A DNA stretch of 64,000 nucleotides from Phorcus lineatus (GCA_921293015.1 OV121088.1:2356001-2420000), one strand, 5' to 3'. Positions 34,601-49,469 are shown, counted from the first letter of the stretch. The notes: generated by a model not told the origin, from the letters alone. Translations and numbers: made by a program.

Positions 34601-37600
34601 TTGAAATAAAGTTTATATGTGGCTTTCAAGAAATTGTCAATGTTCATTGTAGGCCAAACAAATAACATACAGGAGCATGTACTGTCACAGGTTATAACAA
34701 ACCCTCTATTATGTACCTTATGTGTAATAATCACACCTATATTATCTAGGGAAGTTAATCATTGAAAATCTTCTGGTGAATATTACAACATAGTGTGACT
34801 TAGTGATATGGCAATAACTGTATCATATCTGACCATTAGTGAGAATGAAATAGTATGATATGAGGCATAGGTTATGACTTCTCAATGGTAATGTACTGAC
34901 TGTTCATTAATCCATAATTATAACCACACCACAACAGCCCTTACACGGCCAATTGATGATGTAACATACCTGTAACATATTGTCGCTAAGCAAGTGTAAA
35001 CATCTGTCCCAGGGTTTGACCCCAGATAGTTATCGGGAGCTGGCTAACATAACCTCTAAGTGGCCTATTTCCTTACATCACAGGGCGATCCTAACCTCTA
35101 ACATGGAGCTCTTGACACAGATATTTCTGTCCACCCTTACTGACCTTAATTTCATATCAGAAAATTTTCATTTTGGTCGCCAATATTAAGATAGTTTAAT
35201 TGTTTTGAGAGATGATAGCATATGTAATGATTGTGCCGAGTTATACTGATGCATAGTTACTGTAAAATTATATGTTTCGTGTTGTACTTTATTATTCATT
35301 TTTCTAAAACAAAATTTTGTATATAAATGATTGATTTGGATGAAAAAATACATCCACATACATTTACAACTTCATTCTTCAAGAACTTGAAGAAAGAAAT
35401 TTTAGAGTTGGTATTTTCAGATTGTGTGATATGATAAGATTGGGATAATTGATACATGAAGAATCTTGAGTCCTTGCTCAATATTTTATGTCCAGCCGAG
35501 TTGCAATGATAAATGTTTGATCTAGTTTTATCAATGACTTTTATAATGGAAGTTGTGCAAGTCCTCTTTTTCCTCTGCTAAGGTCAACCTTTCTTTATCA
35601 TTATACACCTGAGTGCCATTTACCCATCCTTCACAACATTGAGTTTACCATCACCTTAGGCTGAGAGCTCTCTGCCAGTGGACTCTGGTATTATTTCACT
35701 AACCAGAAGATGATCTGTAAAGTAACTTCAGCATAATGTCACTAATGGTTTTAAGTCTACCCAAGTGTTAAGGATGTTTTGTGAAGGCTAGTCTCGGACT
35801 ATAGGGATATGGATGTGTCCAGCTGTTTTGACATCAGTATTAACATTCCATCCTTTAATAAGCTTATCCAAGCAGACATTTCATACAACAGCAAGGGAAA
35901 TCATGGACCCAACTAATCATGGTGTTACAGTAGATATTCCCGACTGAGCGTGGTGTTATAATGGATATTCCCCAGCCCTTGGCACATATTGACAGACAGG
36001 ACAGGAGGATGCTGCGACTCTGTGCTGTGCTGTGGTGTGGATAGAGCTGAGTGTGACCTGCTGTCTTGTCTCGCTGACAGGGGCTGTACCCGCTCACCCT
36101 ATCACTCGGTCTCATACGACCTTTTGGGCGGGCTGGTGCTTGGTCTGTCCTCAGAATTTTGGTCTCCTGTCCACCTACTGTCTCAACCAATCTTCCCTAT
36201 CTCTCATGACCTTACCAGCTGGCTGGTTATAGGTCTGTCCCCAGAGTTTGCTCTCCAGTGGATCTGTTGATTAGCTTATAAGTCCAACCTATAGACTAGT
36301 TCATTACTTTGTAACCTAAAAATTTGTTCACCCAATCTTCCCTGTCTCACATGACATTTTCGGCTGGTTGTTACTCGGTCTGTCCCCGGAACTATGGTGT
36401 GTATCCGTCTCCTCTCTCAACCAATCTTCCATATCTTACAATCCTCAGAAAATAAGCCAAAGAAAAACAATTCAGACAAATCTTTATACATGATTATAAA
36501 AAAGAATTAGTTTGATTGGGACTGTTACCTGTTATTTTTGGGCCGAGTAACCAAAACTATAGAAACGGAGACAAGGTGAGAGTCTATGCCCCAAATGGGC
36601 AGAGGGATAGGAGAAAAAAACAGAAGCATCTTCTTGCCTCAAGTCAATCACATTGGCTAAACTGGGTTCGAAACTGAATACCCTTTCCTCAGTATAAGGC
36701 AGCAGTCGGGAATCAGAATATCTCCCTCATTAAAACGCATTTTATCTGTGATGCTAAAAACAGAATCATTGTAGTGATCATGTGGATGTTTGTTGTTAGT
36801 TAAACATATTTTACTGATTATAGGTTAAATGTAAGGATATTTAATGTTTGCTCTGAATTTCAGACATGATTTTAGGCTAAGGCATAGAAAGCATGGCAGA
36901 ACACTTACAAGATAAAGATGGTTTGTACTCCATAAAATTTACCCAGCTTTGGATGAGCGTGTATGTGTTGAATCTAAAACCCAAAACTCATGTATGAAGT
37001 TCTAGTATCCCTGACTTTACCATTAGTTCGCGTCTTTAAATCTGCCTGCAAACAACATTAGACTGTTAATGAGTCTCTGAAACATATATTTCCCTAGATG
37101 CGTTCATAAATTCATAACTTTAGTCTGTTTAGTTTTGGAAACGGTCTCTTCTTATGTTATCCTCTTCTTGTAAACATTAAACCCCACTATCTATGTGTTT
37201 TGGAAATATCATTTTGTTAGTCTGAGACCAGATTTCCATTGTATCTTAGTTTTAAGAATGTGATATCAAATATTAAAACTGTCTCTTGTGATGTGTAGTA
37301 ATTAGTGCTATTCCACTTTCAGAAACCAATTTTAAAAAATAACAATTCAAAAGTAAAAAAAATACCCAGGAATGACCACTGGTAAAAAGTAGGTAATCTT
37401 GATATACTCAAGCACCTTTTATCACAGTGTGATTGTATGACTTTTTTTGCTGATTGAACTTTTAAAATCTGAAGCTAAGAGATCAAAGAAATTCATTTTG
37501 CTTTTTCAACTCCCTGAGGAGTATGGAAACATACCAGAATATGATCATGCATATTTTCCACACTTGACTTGAAGTATATGTTTCTCTGGATTTATCATCA

Positions 37601-39051
37601 GTGCTTAGCTACAGCAGGGGGATAAGAAAGATAACAAGATATGGAATATTATTGAAATGATATATTTTGAGCATGCGCGATGATATCTTAGGGCTTTGGG
37701 AGACAATTTGAACTAAGGGGCTTGAAAATGAAACAGTTTTGTGAAGTCTAGTGTTTCTACAGTATCCTTTATAGAGAGTTGCATGAAAGTTATTCATCAG
37801 TTTACTCATAGAAGCTTCTCAGTCAATCCCATGATTAGTTTCACCTTTTGACCACAATACTTAAGTATAGTATTAGAAATCTATTTTATACATATATTAT
37901 TTTTATACTTTGGGTAAGATTTATACAAAAATAGCTCATATATTCTTATCATAATGTGAAATTTCGTATCTGTTGTTGTATTCCATTGAAGAGAGGACAC
38001 CCATTTTATGGCTGATAGCATCTTTATTAACACAAGGTAGACGTTTGATATTGTTCCTTTCATGTATGTGAAGGCATAAGGATCTACATAGAAACATCGC
38101 TACTGTGAAAATAATGCAGTTCTTCATCCATAAAATTCTCATAAATTCTATGCTTTTAACTTCTTAAATGTCACAAAAACCTTTCTTGCAAGTCTCAATA
38201 CTTGCATCTTTGGCCAGGTATTCTAAAAATGATATAGCTCCTTCTAAATAAAAAAATCATTATATCTCATAACTTACTAAAATCACCAGTTGGAAGATTT
38301 GATGTTCTGTTGTGAATCGTTTTTTAACTCTCAATGTTTAACTTGAGATGTGGTAATGTGGTAACTTAATATTTGACACCATAATGTCTGACAAGCCATA
38401 GGATGGACAGACACTGAAATAGACTATAACATGCATCTATTTATATCCAGCATGCACATGAATCACGAGCGCTGAGTCTTTGTGACTGCACTGTGTGCTT
38501 GTGCATGCACACACGTGCAATGCGTTCGTGCAACAGCTCAGGGAATGCAGGCTAACTAATCTGGGGAATACTGGCCGGGAATACATACCTATATCTGTGT
38601 GAGGGAGAAAAGAATGATAACTTTGTTCAACAGTGTTTTCTTTCTGTTAATTGCCTCCCAGCTTCACAGCAACACAGGGCAGGAATCTGGTCTAATCTCA
38701 CCGCTGATTTGTATCAGGATTTCTCTAATCACAGACTTCTCGGATAGAAGTTAATTGCTTTCTGGAGAGTTTGTTTGTGATTTAGGTGATTTTGAAGCTT
38801 CGCTTACTTCTAATAAAAAGTTGGGACCATCTATGTGAACTTACTGTCGACTGGAAAGTAAATATTGTCCATTGATCTCTCTGTACATCTCAATCTGCTG
38901 GCTGAGTCTGCTTCTAATGAAGTACCAGCCTGTCACATAGACTCTCTCTCAGGCTCTTGAAGCATTGCATGTAATAATCAGTAAAGGAGTCTTGTTTCTC
39001 TTTGATAGGAATTCTAGAAGTTGGTGATATGAACATTAAGGACAATTTGTT

Positions 39052-39290
39052 GCTTGACAACGACATTAGAATCTTTGTCGAAACGTGGCTTCCACAGAAT
39101 AAAGAAGTTACTTATCCATAAAAATTGACTAGCTTGACAATGACATTAGAATCTATGTCGAAACATCGCTTCCACAGAATAACAAAGTTGCTTACCCATA
39201 AAAATTGACTAACTTGACAATGACATTAGAATCTTTGTTGAAACGTCGCTTCCACAAAATAAAGAAATTGCTGATCCATATAAAATTGTC
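39052..39290 (+). repeat. 80-bp tandem repeat, 3 copies
   Basis: Units begin at 39052, 39132 and 39212 (GCTTGACAA / ACTTGACAA), each containing GACATTAGAATC, GAAACGTCGCTTCCACA-like and CATAAAAATTGACTA words, with a few percent divergence. Confidence 0.85.
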
Positions 39291-42200
39291 CGAGTCTTGT
39301 TTCTCCGTGTCCGTGTAGGAACATCTATGGGGGAGTCTCATGGTGACGTTACATCTCTGATGAATTAGTCGTATGATTGCTGGTAGAATGTTCTTAGGTA
39401 ACTTTTTATTAAATTGAAAGTTGACATTCTAATCTATATCAGTCCTTGAACTTTCAACTTCTCCACTGATCATATACTGGTAAACTTTCATTGTCTACTG
39501 AAGCAAAACTGTTATCAGAAAGGGTTGTGTTAAGATGATTTATGTTGGTGTTTTGATATTTCAAAGAAAGTTGTTTTTTGAAATTCAAGTTTATCCACAA
39601 TGGAAGATCAGATGCATGGGGGTTAACAAGGTATTTTTCACACTGGAGGATGTCATTCAGGATGTTTCTCCGCAACGGTAGTCTATATTCGAAGGTTTAT
39701 TCTGTTGCTTTAATGTTTGAAGGAAGGATATTATTCAATAGAAACATTTCCCCAGTATGGTATAAGTGTGTTAAGATAATCACATTTTCTTGAAGACAAA
39801 CTGTCAGTCTTTGAGAAATTTGCTAGATATGTGAGGTTTATGGGGTGTTAACAGTGGGTCAAGGGAGGCCGTCAGTGTAGCAGATTTAACGAGTGTGAAA
39901 TCAAAGTTAGTCACGAGCATCCCAATACTAAATGACTCAACGTTGACATGGTCTTATCATAAAGAAGATTTATTTTCCAATTTGTCTGAATTTCCTTGGA
40001 AGTTAAGGAATCAATGGAGTGAACTGTTGCAGTTTGTGTAGGAAGGTTTTGTAGTGCAGTGGAATCTAACTATAGAATGGGAGATTTAAGCTGTTGATGA
40101 ATTTCAGCAATATGCTTGATATTTATATCAGACTTTACATCAATTTGATTTACAATAGTCAGTTGAATTTCCTATTAAGTATATTGTTACATGAATGACA
40201 TGATACATTTTATCTAAAAGTTATGCATTTTTTGTTTATAAATGAATACAGTTACATAATTCTTTGAGAGATAAAACTTCAAACCTATTTATGAGAGCTG
40301 TTTCCAAAAAAATACTCTCTTCATAAGATATGAAATAGAGTTGAGTAGACTTATACAGGAACTTCTATATGTCTTGAATTATTGAAAAATATTTCAAACA
40401 TGAGGAAGTGTATGGAATTTGTCATGGTTTGGTTTGAAATGAGAATATGTAGTTCATGTATGGAGTAAGGACTGTTTCAAGATTGGCAGATTAAAGCTAC
40501 GGAAACTATAATCAACATTTAACATTCAAAGATCCTCAAGTGCAATTTTCTTTTTCTGTTTGCCTTGATGGGAAATGGAACCCGGCCATGCCATCTCCAA
40601 CCGAGTTCAAATTGAATTTACTTTGATCAATTCGCAACACGGAAAGGTTCAAAATTTAAGGAGGAATGGTACACCACTTGCGGTTGAAGATAAAAACTAT
40701 GCGCAGATACCTCACCAGGATCAAAGGTTTAGGTTCCGAGTTGGATAGGAATTGAAGATTATTCGAAATAAAACATTCGATGCTGCACTTACTCACGGAA
40801 GAATATTATTGGCAGATCTCTCTATTTGCTTATACTCTCATCAAATTTGAAAATTAAAATCCAAATGGGATTTTAGAAATGTTTTGTCTTTGTGAACAAG
40901 AAAAGTGATTTCTTAGCACTATAAGTGATTAGAATAGCAAGCAATGGGTTGATTTGAAACGTTTTGGAAGAATATTGTTTCCTAAGATAATCAAATTATC
41001 AAATTGGAAAATTGGGAAATCATAAAGTATTCATCATTTTTATGAACTAATCAAATTGTTTTCAGACTCTGGGAGTTAACAAAATTTAATATCAAGTTCA
41101 TGAAGTACATTACATTTTTGAATTCAAGTATTTAATTACTTTATGAAGCTGAATGAAATTAATTGTTCAGAAGATATGAAAATGTTTTTTCCGTTTTATT
41201 TTCAATTCCAAATGCTCAAATATCAAATCATTTTTAAATATTTGATGAAAATTCAAACTTGAATTAGATTTTCCATATGAATTCATAATCATTGTGTGAA
41301 ATTCTTCCATTGCTCTCTCTGATTGAAAGAATAACAGTCTCCAATAAATTTGTGAAAAAGTAAATTAAATGTCATAAAATAGTGTTTAAGATTTTTTTCT
41401 ATGTATAGAGTTGTAAAAAAAGAAATAAAATGTCATGAAATCATGTTCAACCTGATATTTTTGTTATCCATTTGTTCGATTTGAAAACAAATTTCAAATC
41501 TCGAAAAGATTTCGCCCTTTAGCGAATGTAAAACTACACTCGCAACGCTGCTATCTGTTTAGTTGACAAACTCGCGCTTGTATCTCCACTCAGGCCCAAT
41601 CTGAATAGCTTGTTACGAGAAAGAAAAACTGGATTTCCTTCTCCTCAAGCTTGCCTTCTGTTCAGGCTGATAAATCTTAGCCAACATTTGCCTGTTTTTC
41701 CTGGCTGAAACTTTTTGTAATCTTGAAAATACAAGCGCTTTGGAGATGGATAATTCAGGTTTGAAGATTGTTTGAGGTTATTTTAACCTGCAACTGGTTT
41801 ACTTTAACCTCAGAGTCCCTGAGTAGGTTCCCCTGAGGGACTACCTTCCTTGGTAATTGTTTTCTTGTTTTGTTCGTGTCAGTTATGTTTGATGGCTCTT
41901 GTCAAAGGAAAGTTTAGTGACCAAATGTTAGGCTTCCCTCTCATGTATCAAGTCGTTCCCCATTGTGTGATAGCACCAACCTTTGTTTTCTCATTGTAGG
42001 AATTATCTTTCTCATCATTCACCCTATCTCTGCATCTTACAAACTGTGATTACCCCGACACTTAGCGTCTGACATAAAACATTCTATCCTGCTTGTTTGA
42101 GTTGTTTAGTTTATTCTGGTTGAGGGCTCCAGTCATCTTCCTGCTGACATGCACTATGAACTAAACAATTTGGATATTCATTGCAATCCTTAAATTCTGA

Positions 42201-42374
42201 TCTCTTAACTGAACTTTACAGGATGTTTATCAGTCTGAAGACAAAATTAAAAGATGATCATTTATAAGGCTCTTTCCTATCAGTTTTGATTGTGCAGGCC
42301 TATTTGGATTGATTACCTTTTTTCACTGTCACATCTCTGAAAATTGGTAAGAATTATGTAAAAGAACATCATCC

Positions 42375-42740
42375 ATGTTAAATTCTTTTGAATATTTTGT
42401 ATCATGCACTGAGTGTCCTAATATGTATAAAGCCATCTCACATCTCTTTGCACTCTTTTACATTGTTGAACATTGTTTCACCACAAAAACATTTCATGGA
42501 TGTGTAACAAGTTTACAATTTATAACATCTGTCTTTGTTACAACACATCACACTGTTGTACTTTTCATTTCACTATTTCACATTGTTGAACATTGTTTTT
42601 CTTCGTATCAATCAGACAGGTAATTGTTACAATAGCCTCAATGTACAGTTCATCATGTAAAAGTATTACCTTCCATTGTGGCACAGATTCACATCTTGTT
42701 TCTTTATCATTATTACACTGTTGATCACTGTTGAACATTG
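42375..42740 (+). repeat. Diverged ~130-bp repeats with ACATTGTTGAACATTGTTT
   Basis: The word TTGTTGAACATTGTTT recurs near 42462 and 42583, and as CTGTTGAACATTGTTTC near 42727, embedded in similar TTTCAC-rich surroundings. The open frames over it are by-products. Confidence 0.5.
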
Positions 42741-45530
42741 TTTCAAACTGTGTCACCGCGACATTCACTTTATGCAGAAAACCATCTGTATCATCTAAAG
42801 AAGCTGCTAGACACTTTAGATGCAATTATAACACCACTGTTTGTATACTCTAGCTGTGGATACAAGAACTGGCAAATCAATAATTAGAAGTACATGTGAG
42901 TAAATGAAATAAAAATCATCCCTGCATGATAAATTTCAAAATTGCTTTAACAGCTTGCTGAGTTTATTGGTATGTTTTTTTATTCTCACTATATGCAATA
43001 GCAGTTTGTGAGTAAGAGTTTCCACTTGGATGTGTACACTTACAAATGATTGCAAGGAGAGCTGAGTATGCACGGAACACTTGCCCTCATGGATGTAAGT
43101 CTGTAGAGTTAAGCGTTACAGGGTCTATGCAACCTGAGGCAAACATGATACTTATTTCTTTGTGTTATCATTTTGTATGTAAATAGTACTTATTATTCTT
43201 TCAAGTGATTCTGAATCCAGATGGAGGGTATCCTTGAAAGGACTCGACAAAGTAAAGCAAATACTGTCATTTCACTCCTTAAAGAAACAATAGCCATTCC
43301 TAGCCTGAAATGGGGATCTGGTTTTGTCATCTAGGCTTGTGTGTAGGGGTGCAAACGCTTTCATCTTGGTTTATTGCCTCCCTTCAACGACATGGGACCT
43401 CGTAAAAAGAGAGGGGGAAGAAAGACGGAGCATGTGTGTGCGACTGGCTTCCTTCATTCATAGATTGGACTAACATTGGGGGTAGAGGGACAGAAGGGGG
43501 GCTTGATTTACAATTTGTACTTCTCCTTATGACGCCTGCAGATATATAAAAATCAGGCAGCAAATTTTTTTATTAGCTAGATTTTATGCTTGGCTCGATT
43601 CACTGGTTTGTTGCTGGAGGAGGGAGGTGGAGTTAGAAGACAAGTATCTTTTTCTTCATATGAAGGAGTTCAGACTCGTAAAAGTTTTTGGCCAAGAAAT
43701 GTTTTTCAAGGCAGGAGGGTGCAACTTTATCCATTGTCTTGTTTCCAAATGGTGACATTGCACGTGCACAAAGATTGTTTTTGATGTTGAAGTTAACATG
43801 CAGACCAAAGGGTTTGGGAAGGCGTGGAGTTCAGCTTTATAGATGCATGCAGACTTTGGGAAGATAAAACCTTTATTTGCGAGCAAGCTTCAATTCACAA
43901 ATTGGGCTAATTTCTGGGAAGGGGGATAATGGATGGGGGAAGGGAATGCTAGAGCCTTGGTAGGTGAAGGAACATTTATTTTTTCACGTGGGAGAATTGT
44001 ATATGCATAAAAACTTCCTGAAGTTAAAAGTATGCAGTTGAAGATCAGACAGTCTCAATTCATTAGTAGTTTTAAGAGTGTGAACAAGAGAGTTTTCACA
44101 AGAGATGCCAATGTTTTGACTTTTGATGTAGTTCAAATAAATCTACTTGGAACAAATTATTTACTTCGTTTCCATTCTGAACTGACTCTTAACATTTGTT
44201 GAGCCTACTTAGATATGAGGCCAAAGCATTTATTTTTTTAAATTATATAGTTGATCATAGAACCTCATTGAAAGGGAATAATCAAAGGTTAATTCTGTGT
44301 TGAGAATAATCTAGTAAACAAGCAATCACAAAAATGTAGTTTTAACATTAGGTTTCATCCTGGACTAAACATAACTTAATAGAACATAACTTTATATGCT
44401 GTACTATACTTCTTTAATCCCTTTGAAAACCAATGAACATTGTTCTGTATGTGTAGAAGATACAGAGGACTACAACCAACTACAACAGTGTCATTTCATG
44501 ACTGCTTGACTAGTGATTTGATTTGGTCTATTAAACCTTAGATAGTGTAAAATATTTTATTCTAATGGATTCGGCATGTCTGACACTATTTAACTGTCTG
44601 CCATTAAGTATCATAAAAGACCAGTTATGAAAAAACAAAGTTTTTGGTACATGCATTTATTAAAGTATGACTAAAGCTAGGCTATGACAGTTTGGCCGAT
44701 GTATGGCCAGTGAATCAGCAATTGGTCAATACAGGGGCTGACCGACCAGACCAGGTCTAGCGTGATGTGAGTCTCGTAAATCAATTAGAGAACTGCATCC
44801 TTGTCAGATGGCCGTGTTAGCATGTGAACAGGAATTCTTTTCCTTCCTTCCCCACTGGAGAGTTACAAGTCTGCCCATCTGGCCGGCAGGAGATGAAAAA
44901 TCAACTTGTTTGGATGAATGTGATGTTTTTGAATGTAATTCCTCAGATAAAGTGTATGATTTTCTGTGAGAATTGTTTGTAGCTAGTTTACATTAAGTTT
45001 TACAAATCTTATACTTAGGGAATATAAAAATATTTGTTTACCCGTAAATTGAAACATCATTTGTGACATAATTTTAGTATGTGTACATGTGTCAGTCTAG
45101 CCAAGAAAATGTTTCTACACAAGAGCTCCTATAATTCTTTACCTGTGTTTTTAATATTTGTTCATGAAGTCACTGTTGCGGCCTTTAGAAAGAACAAGGG
45201 TCATTTTCTGGATATATTTATACATGTCTTATCTAGTAGGATGACAGATGACAGATCTGGTTTTTGATCTGGTTCATTGATTACCATAGTGATAAACTTC
45301 AGTACTCATCTGTATAAGGAAGCATGTAAATCTGCATGAAGGGGGAACCATCCAGTTCTCAGCAGGTGCTTGTCATTAACCCAGCAGCTTTGTGCCGTCC
45401 TGAACAAATATTACTTTTTGCTCATGCAATAGTCGGCCTCGCCCCTCAAAGCTTACATCTCGGCATAAACAGAAGGAAAACAATCCACCAAATGCTTTGT
45501 TTTCTCCTAAAGAGTGCAGGTCCTGGTGTG

Positions 45531-46454
45531 AGTTAGAATGCAAGTGGAACAGGGCAAGAAATCAGCCTGAAGTGCATGTGGTAGAGATTTGAAGGTTGAG
45601 GAATATCCCCCATGATGCTTAGCCCCGTATTTGCAAACCTTTGCAAAACCTCTCTTAGTACTGGAATAGCTGTAGGTGGTGTAGTTGGCATAATCCTAAT
45701 ATACAGATACATAACGACTATACCTTTGGACCTTATACTTGTGGTATTTGCTGTTAATTTGTGTAATTGAGTCTTTTTTCACTCTTTAAGAATAACACAT
45801 GTTACATATGTAGTAGGGAGACTGGTTAGGGTAAAAATTCTGCATGTGAAATGTAAGATATGGAAGACTTAAACCTTCATAGCAATAATTTGCTATTTGT
45901 TAATGTAGTTTTTCTGGTTAAAGCAACAATTCGGTCGAAAGAGAGAGGGAATTACCTGCCTGACAGTTTGTGTTGAGACTACTGCAGATTAGAGTTAGAA
46001 TGCAAGTGGAACAGGGCAAGAAATCAGCCTGAAGTGCATGTGGTAGAGATTTGAAGGTTGAGGAATATCCCCCATGATGCTTAGCCCCGTATTTGCAAAC
46101 CTTTGCAAAACCTCTCTTAGTACTGGAATAGCTGTAGGTGGTGTAGTTGGCATAATCCTAATATACAGATACATAACGACTATACCTTTGGACCTTATAC
46201 TTGTGGTATTTGCTGTTAATTTGTGTAATTGAGTCTTTTTTCACTCTTTAAGAATAACACATGTTACATATGTAGTAGGGAGACTGGTTAGGGTAAAAAT
46301 TCTGCATGTGAAATGTAAGATATGGAAGACTTAAACCTTCATAGCAATAATTTGCTATTTGTTAATGTAGTTTTTCTGGTTAAAGCAACAATTCGGTCGA
46401 AAGAGAGAGGGAATTACCTGCCTGACAGTTTGTGTTGAGACTACTGCAGATTAG
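45531..46454 (+). repeat. Perfect 462-bp tandem duplication
   Basis: 45531-45992 and 45993-46454 look identical from AGTTAGAATGCAAGTGGAAC to GAGACTACTGCAGATTAG. No mismatch was seen on reading. The last part (GACAGTTTGTGTTGAGACTA) occurs a third time at about 46599. It is either a very recent duplication or an assembly artefact. Confidence 0.9.
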
Positions 46455-46714
46455 GGTAATAGTATGAGAATGTGGCTATGTGACATACTGTGTCGGTAGA
46501 ACTTAACATTAAAAAGTGGTATTTTGTTCATTTAAAAGCCAAGTAACAGACTGCTAATATAGAGTTAAGAGTTTCAGAGTATTACAAAGTATTACATGAC
46601 AGTTTGTGTTGAGACTAGGAGGGGAGAGTTATTTACTGTGCCCGGTATCAGTAGGGGCCGCAGATTACTGCAGGGTGAGTCTCTGAGCGGAGTTGTATGT
46701 ACTGAGACAAAGAG

Positions 46715-47165
46715 TGGGGGTTGAGGGGGGGGGGGGGGGGGGGGGGGGTTTATAACTGTATATGTTTATCAGGGGAGGTGAGGGCAAGTTGTGAATATTG
46801 AGTGGGAGTTGGGATAAGAGGTGGGGGTTGAGGGGGGAGGGGGTTTATAACTGTATATGTTTATCGGGGGTGAGGGGTGAGGGCAAGTTGTGAATATTGA
46901 GTGGGAGTTGGGAGAAGAGGTGGGGGTTGAGGGGGGAGGGGTTTATAACTGTATATGTTTATCAGAGGGAGGTGAGGGCATGTTGTGAGTCTCCAAGTGG
47001 GAGAAGGGAGAAGGAGTGAGGGGGGAAGGTTGCTGATAACTGTATGTTTATCAGAGGGAGGTGAGGGCATGTTGTGAGTCTCCAAGTGGGAGAAGGGGGA
47101 AGGGGTGAGGGGGGAAGGTTGGTGATAACTGTATGTTTATCAGGGGGAGGTGTGGGCAAGGTGTA
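46715..47165 (+). repeat. G-rich minisatellite, unit ~89-98 bp, 5 copies
   Basis: Copies are marked by GTTTATAACTGTATATGTTT at about 46748, 46843 and 46941, and by GATAACTGTATGTTTATCAG at 47035 and 47124. Between them are GGGGGTTGAGGGGGGAGG-like and GTGAGGGCAAGTTGTGA words. The minus-strand frames here are translations of the repeat. Confidence 0.8.
46725..46748 (+). repeat. Run of 24 G
   Basis: An uninterrupted poly-G run inside the G-rich minisatellite. With the neighbouring G4-G6 runs it could form G-quadruplexes. The exact length is likely to be unreliable in sequencing. Confidence 0.9.
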
Positions 47166-47980
47166 GGAATGTTGGAGCAAGGCCCGAGATGTTCATCATC
47201 AGATAATGTCAGGCGAGGAATGCCTAGTGCATATCTCATTCATTACTGGAGAGGTCACATTCAAGCTGATTCAAAACACTGGAGTTAAAGGGACTTCTAA
47301 ATATCTGCCTCAAACCAAAAACAGTTTAATGGAGGATTTTGGTCCTTGGATCTCATTAATTGAAATACCATAGATCTATAATTCAAAACACTGAAATCTG
47401 TCAACATTCCCTCGTGTTAAAGACCTGGATATGATCCTAAAGAATGAAGTGGGACTTACGAGAGTACCTTATGATGGCCTGGGATGGAATCTTCCATGTT
47501 ACCTACACTGGGGATAATGTTCTCCAAGCAAATAACAATATCAGAGAAGAAAAACAATTAATTTCTATTTTGGCTAACTAATGTTTCTTTTGAAGAGCAT
47601 ATCCACAGACCACACAGTTTATACAGTTACAAGATGTATAATGTATGTATTCTTTCTCACAGTTAAATAGTAATTTACATATCATCCTAATTAATGTAAT
47701 CATTGAATGCATTACTAAGCAGAGCAGACATTGAAAAGCCTCAACAAATGTTCCTTTCAAATAATGTTGCAGGATATGACAACATATGCCTGGATATTTC
47801 TGAATGATTAGATCCACAGATTATAATTGAGCTGCAAATCCTTATTTGATAAGTCGTGTCAATATTGAAATATTCCCCATATCTGTCTGATTAATGTTTA
47901 TAGAGCATGAATAAATCCACAGGACATCTATCAGGAGGTCTCTTAGTCCATTTCACTTTGGAGCAGATAACATGCTGATA

Positions 47981-48912
47981 CATTAGCCGCACTTTAGTTC
48001 ATCAGGCCATTAGCCACACTGTTTAGTTCATCAGGCCATTAGCCGCACTGTTTAGTTCGTCAGACCATTAGCCGCACTGTTTAGTTCATCAGGCCATTAG
48101 CCGCACTGTTTAGCTTGTCAGACCATTAGCCACACTGTTTAGCTCATCAGACCATTAGCCGCACTGTTTAGCTTGTCAGACCATTAGCCGCACTGTTTAG
48201 TTCATCAGGCCATTAGCCGCACTGTTTAGTTCATCAGACAATTAGCCGCACTGTTTAGCTCGTCAGACCATTAGCCGCACTGTTTAGCTTGTCAGACCAT
48301 TAGCCACACTGTTTAGTTCATCAGACCATTAGCCGCACTGTTTAGTTCATCAGACCATTAGCCGCACTGTTTAGTTCATCAGACCATTAGCCGCACTGTT
48401 TAGCTTGTCAGACCATTAGCCGCACTGTTTAGCTCGTCAGACCATTAGCCACACTGTTTAGCTCATCAGACCATTAGCCGCACTGTTTAGCTCATCAGAC
48501 CATTAGCCGCACTGTTTAGCTCATCAGGCCATTAGCCGCACTGTTTAGTTCATCAGACCATTAGCCGCACTGTTTAGCTTGTCAGACCATTAGCCGCACT
48601 GTTTAGTTCATCAGACCATTAGCCGCACTGTTTAGTTCATCAGGCCATTAGCCGCACTGTTTAGTTCATCAGGCCATTAGCCACACTGTTTAGTTCATCA
48701 GGCCATTAGCCGCACTGTTTAGTTCATCAGGCCATTAGCCGCACTGTTTAGTTCGTCAGGCCATTAGCCGCACTGTTTAGTTCGTCAGGCCATTAGCCGC
48801 ACTTTAGTTCATCAGGCCATTAGCCAAACTTTTTAGCTCATCTGGCCATTAGCCAAACTTTTTGGCTCATCAGGCCATTAGCCAAACTTTTTGGCTTACC
48901 AGGCCATTAACC
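47981..48912 (+). repeat. 29-bp minisatellite, about 32 copies
   Basis: The unit is CCATTAGCCGCACTG followed by TTTAGTTCATCAGG. The variable positions are few (TTCAT/CTCAT/CTTGT/TTCGT, G/A in CCGC, GG/GA before CC). Central units are homogeneous. Units at both edges are degenerate (ACTTTAG at left; AAACTTTTTAGCTCATCTGG at right), as usual for arrays evolving by unequal exchange. Confidence 0.95.
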
Positions 48913-49469
48913 ATGCTGAGAGACTTATGTACAGTACAGGAATTGCACCTCGTAGAAAACATCATGCATTGACTGAAAATAGGACATTGATTATCTGATG
49001 AGATCATTTTGGCCAATTCTGAACGGATGGGACTCAATGCAATAAAAAACAAACTTCTGACATTTGACTATAAATACAATGTTGATCGGCTGAGAGGATA
49101 ATTTTGTCTGATTTTGACGAAGGTAAAAGTATACGTCATCTTACAATCTAAAGGACACAAAACAAAATGATGGCCAAATTTCCCCAGCATCTCTTCCAGG
49201 AACAGCTTGATCAGATTCACAGGAAACTATTCCATTTTCTGGGAAAAGTTATTTCAGCTTCTGAAAAAAGCCTGTCAACCAACCTGTCTTCTTCAGTCTA
49301 TTTCGTATTTCTGATTGTTTTATGTCCTCCAATCTACTTGTCCCTATCAGACTAAGACACAATGTGTGCAGCATCAGCCATGTGTTCCCCGGCAATGCTT
49401 GAGGTGTAGACTCAATGTTTACTCTTCTAATGATTTCACCCATACTCTTGTCTCCCTGTGGAGCACCTT

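Noticed and set aside
46861-47239. Pro/Leu-rich minus-strand frames
   Set aside because: They are translations of the G-rich minisatellite, with period equal to the repeat.
47981-48912. CRISPR-like array of 29-bp repeats
   Set aside because: Units follow each other without spacers and the host is clearly an animal. It is a minisatellite.
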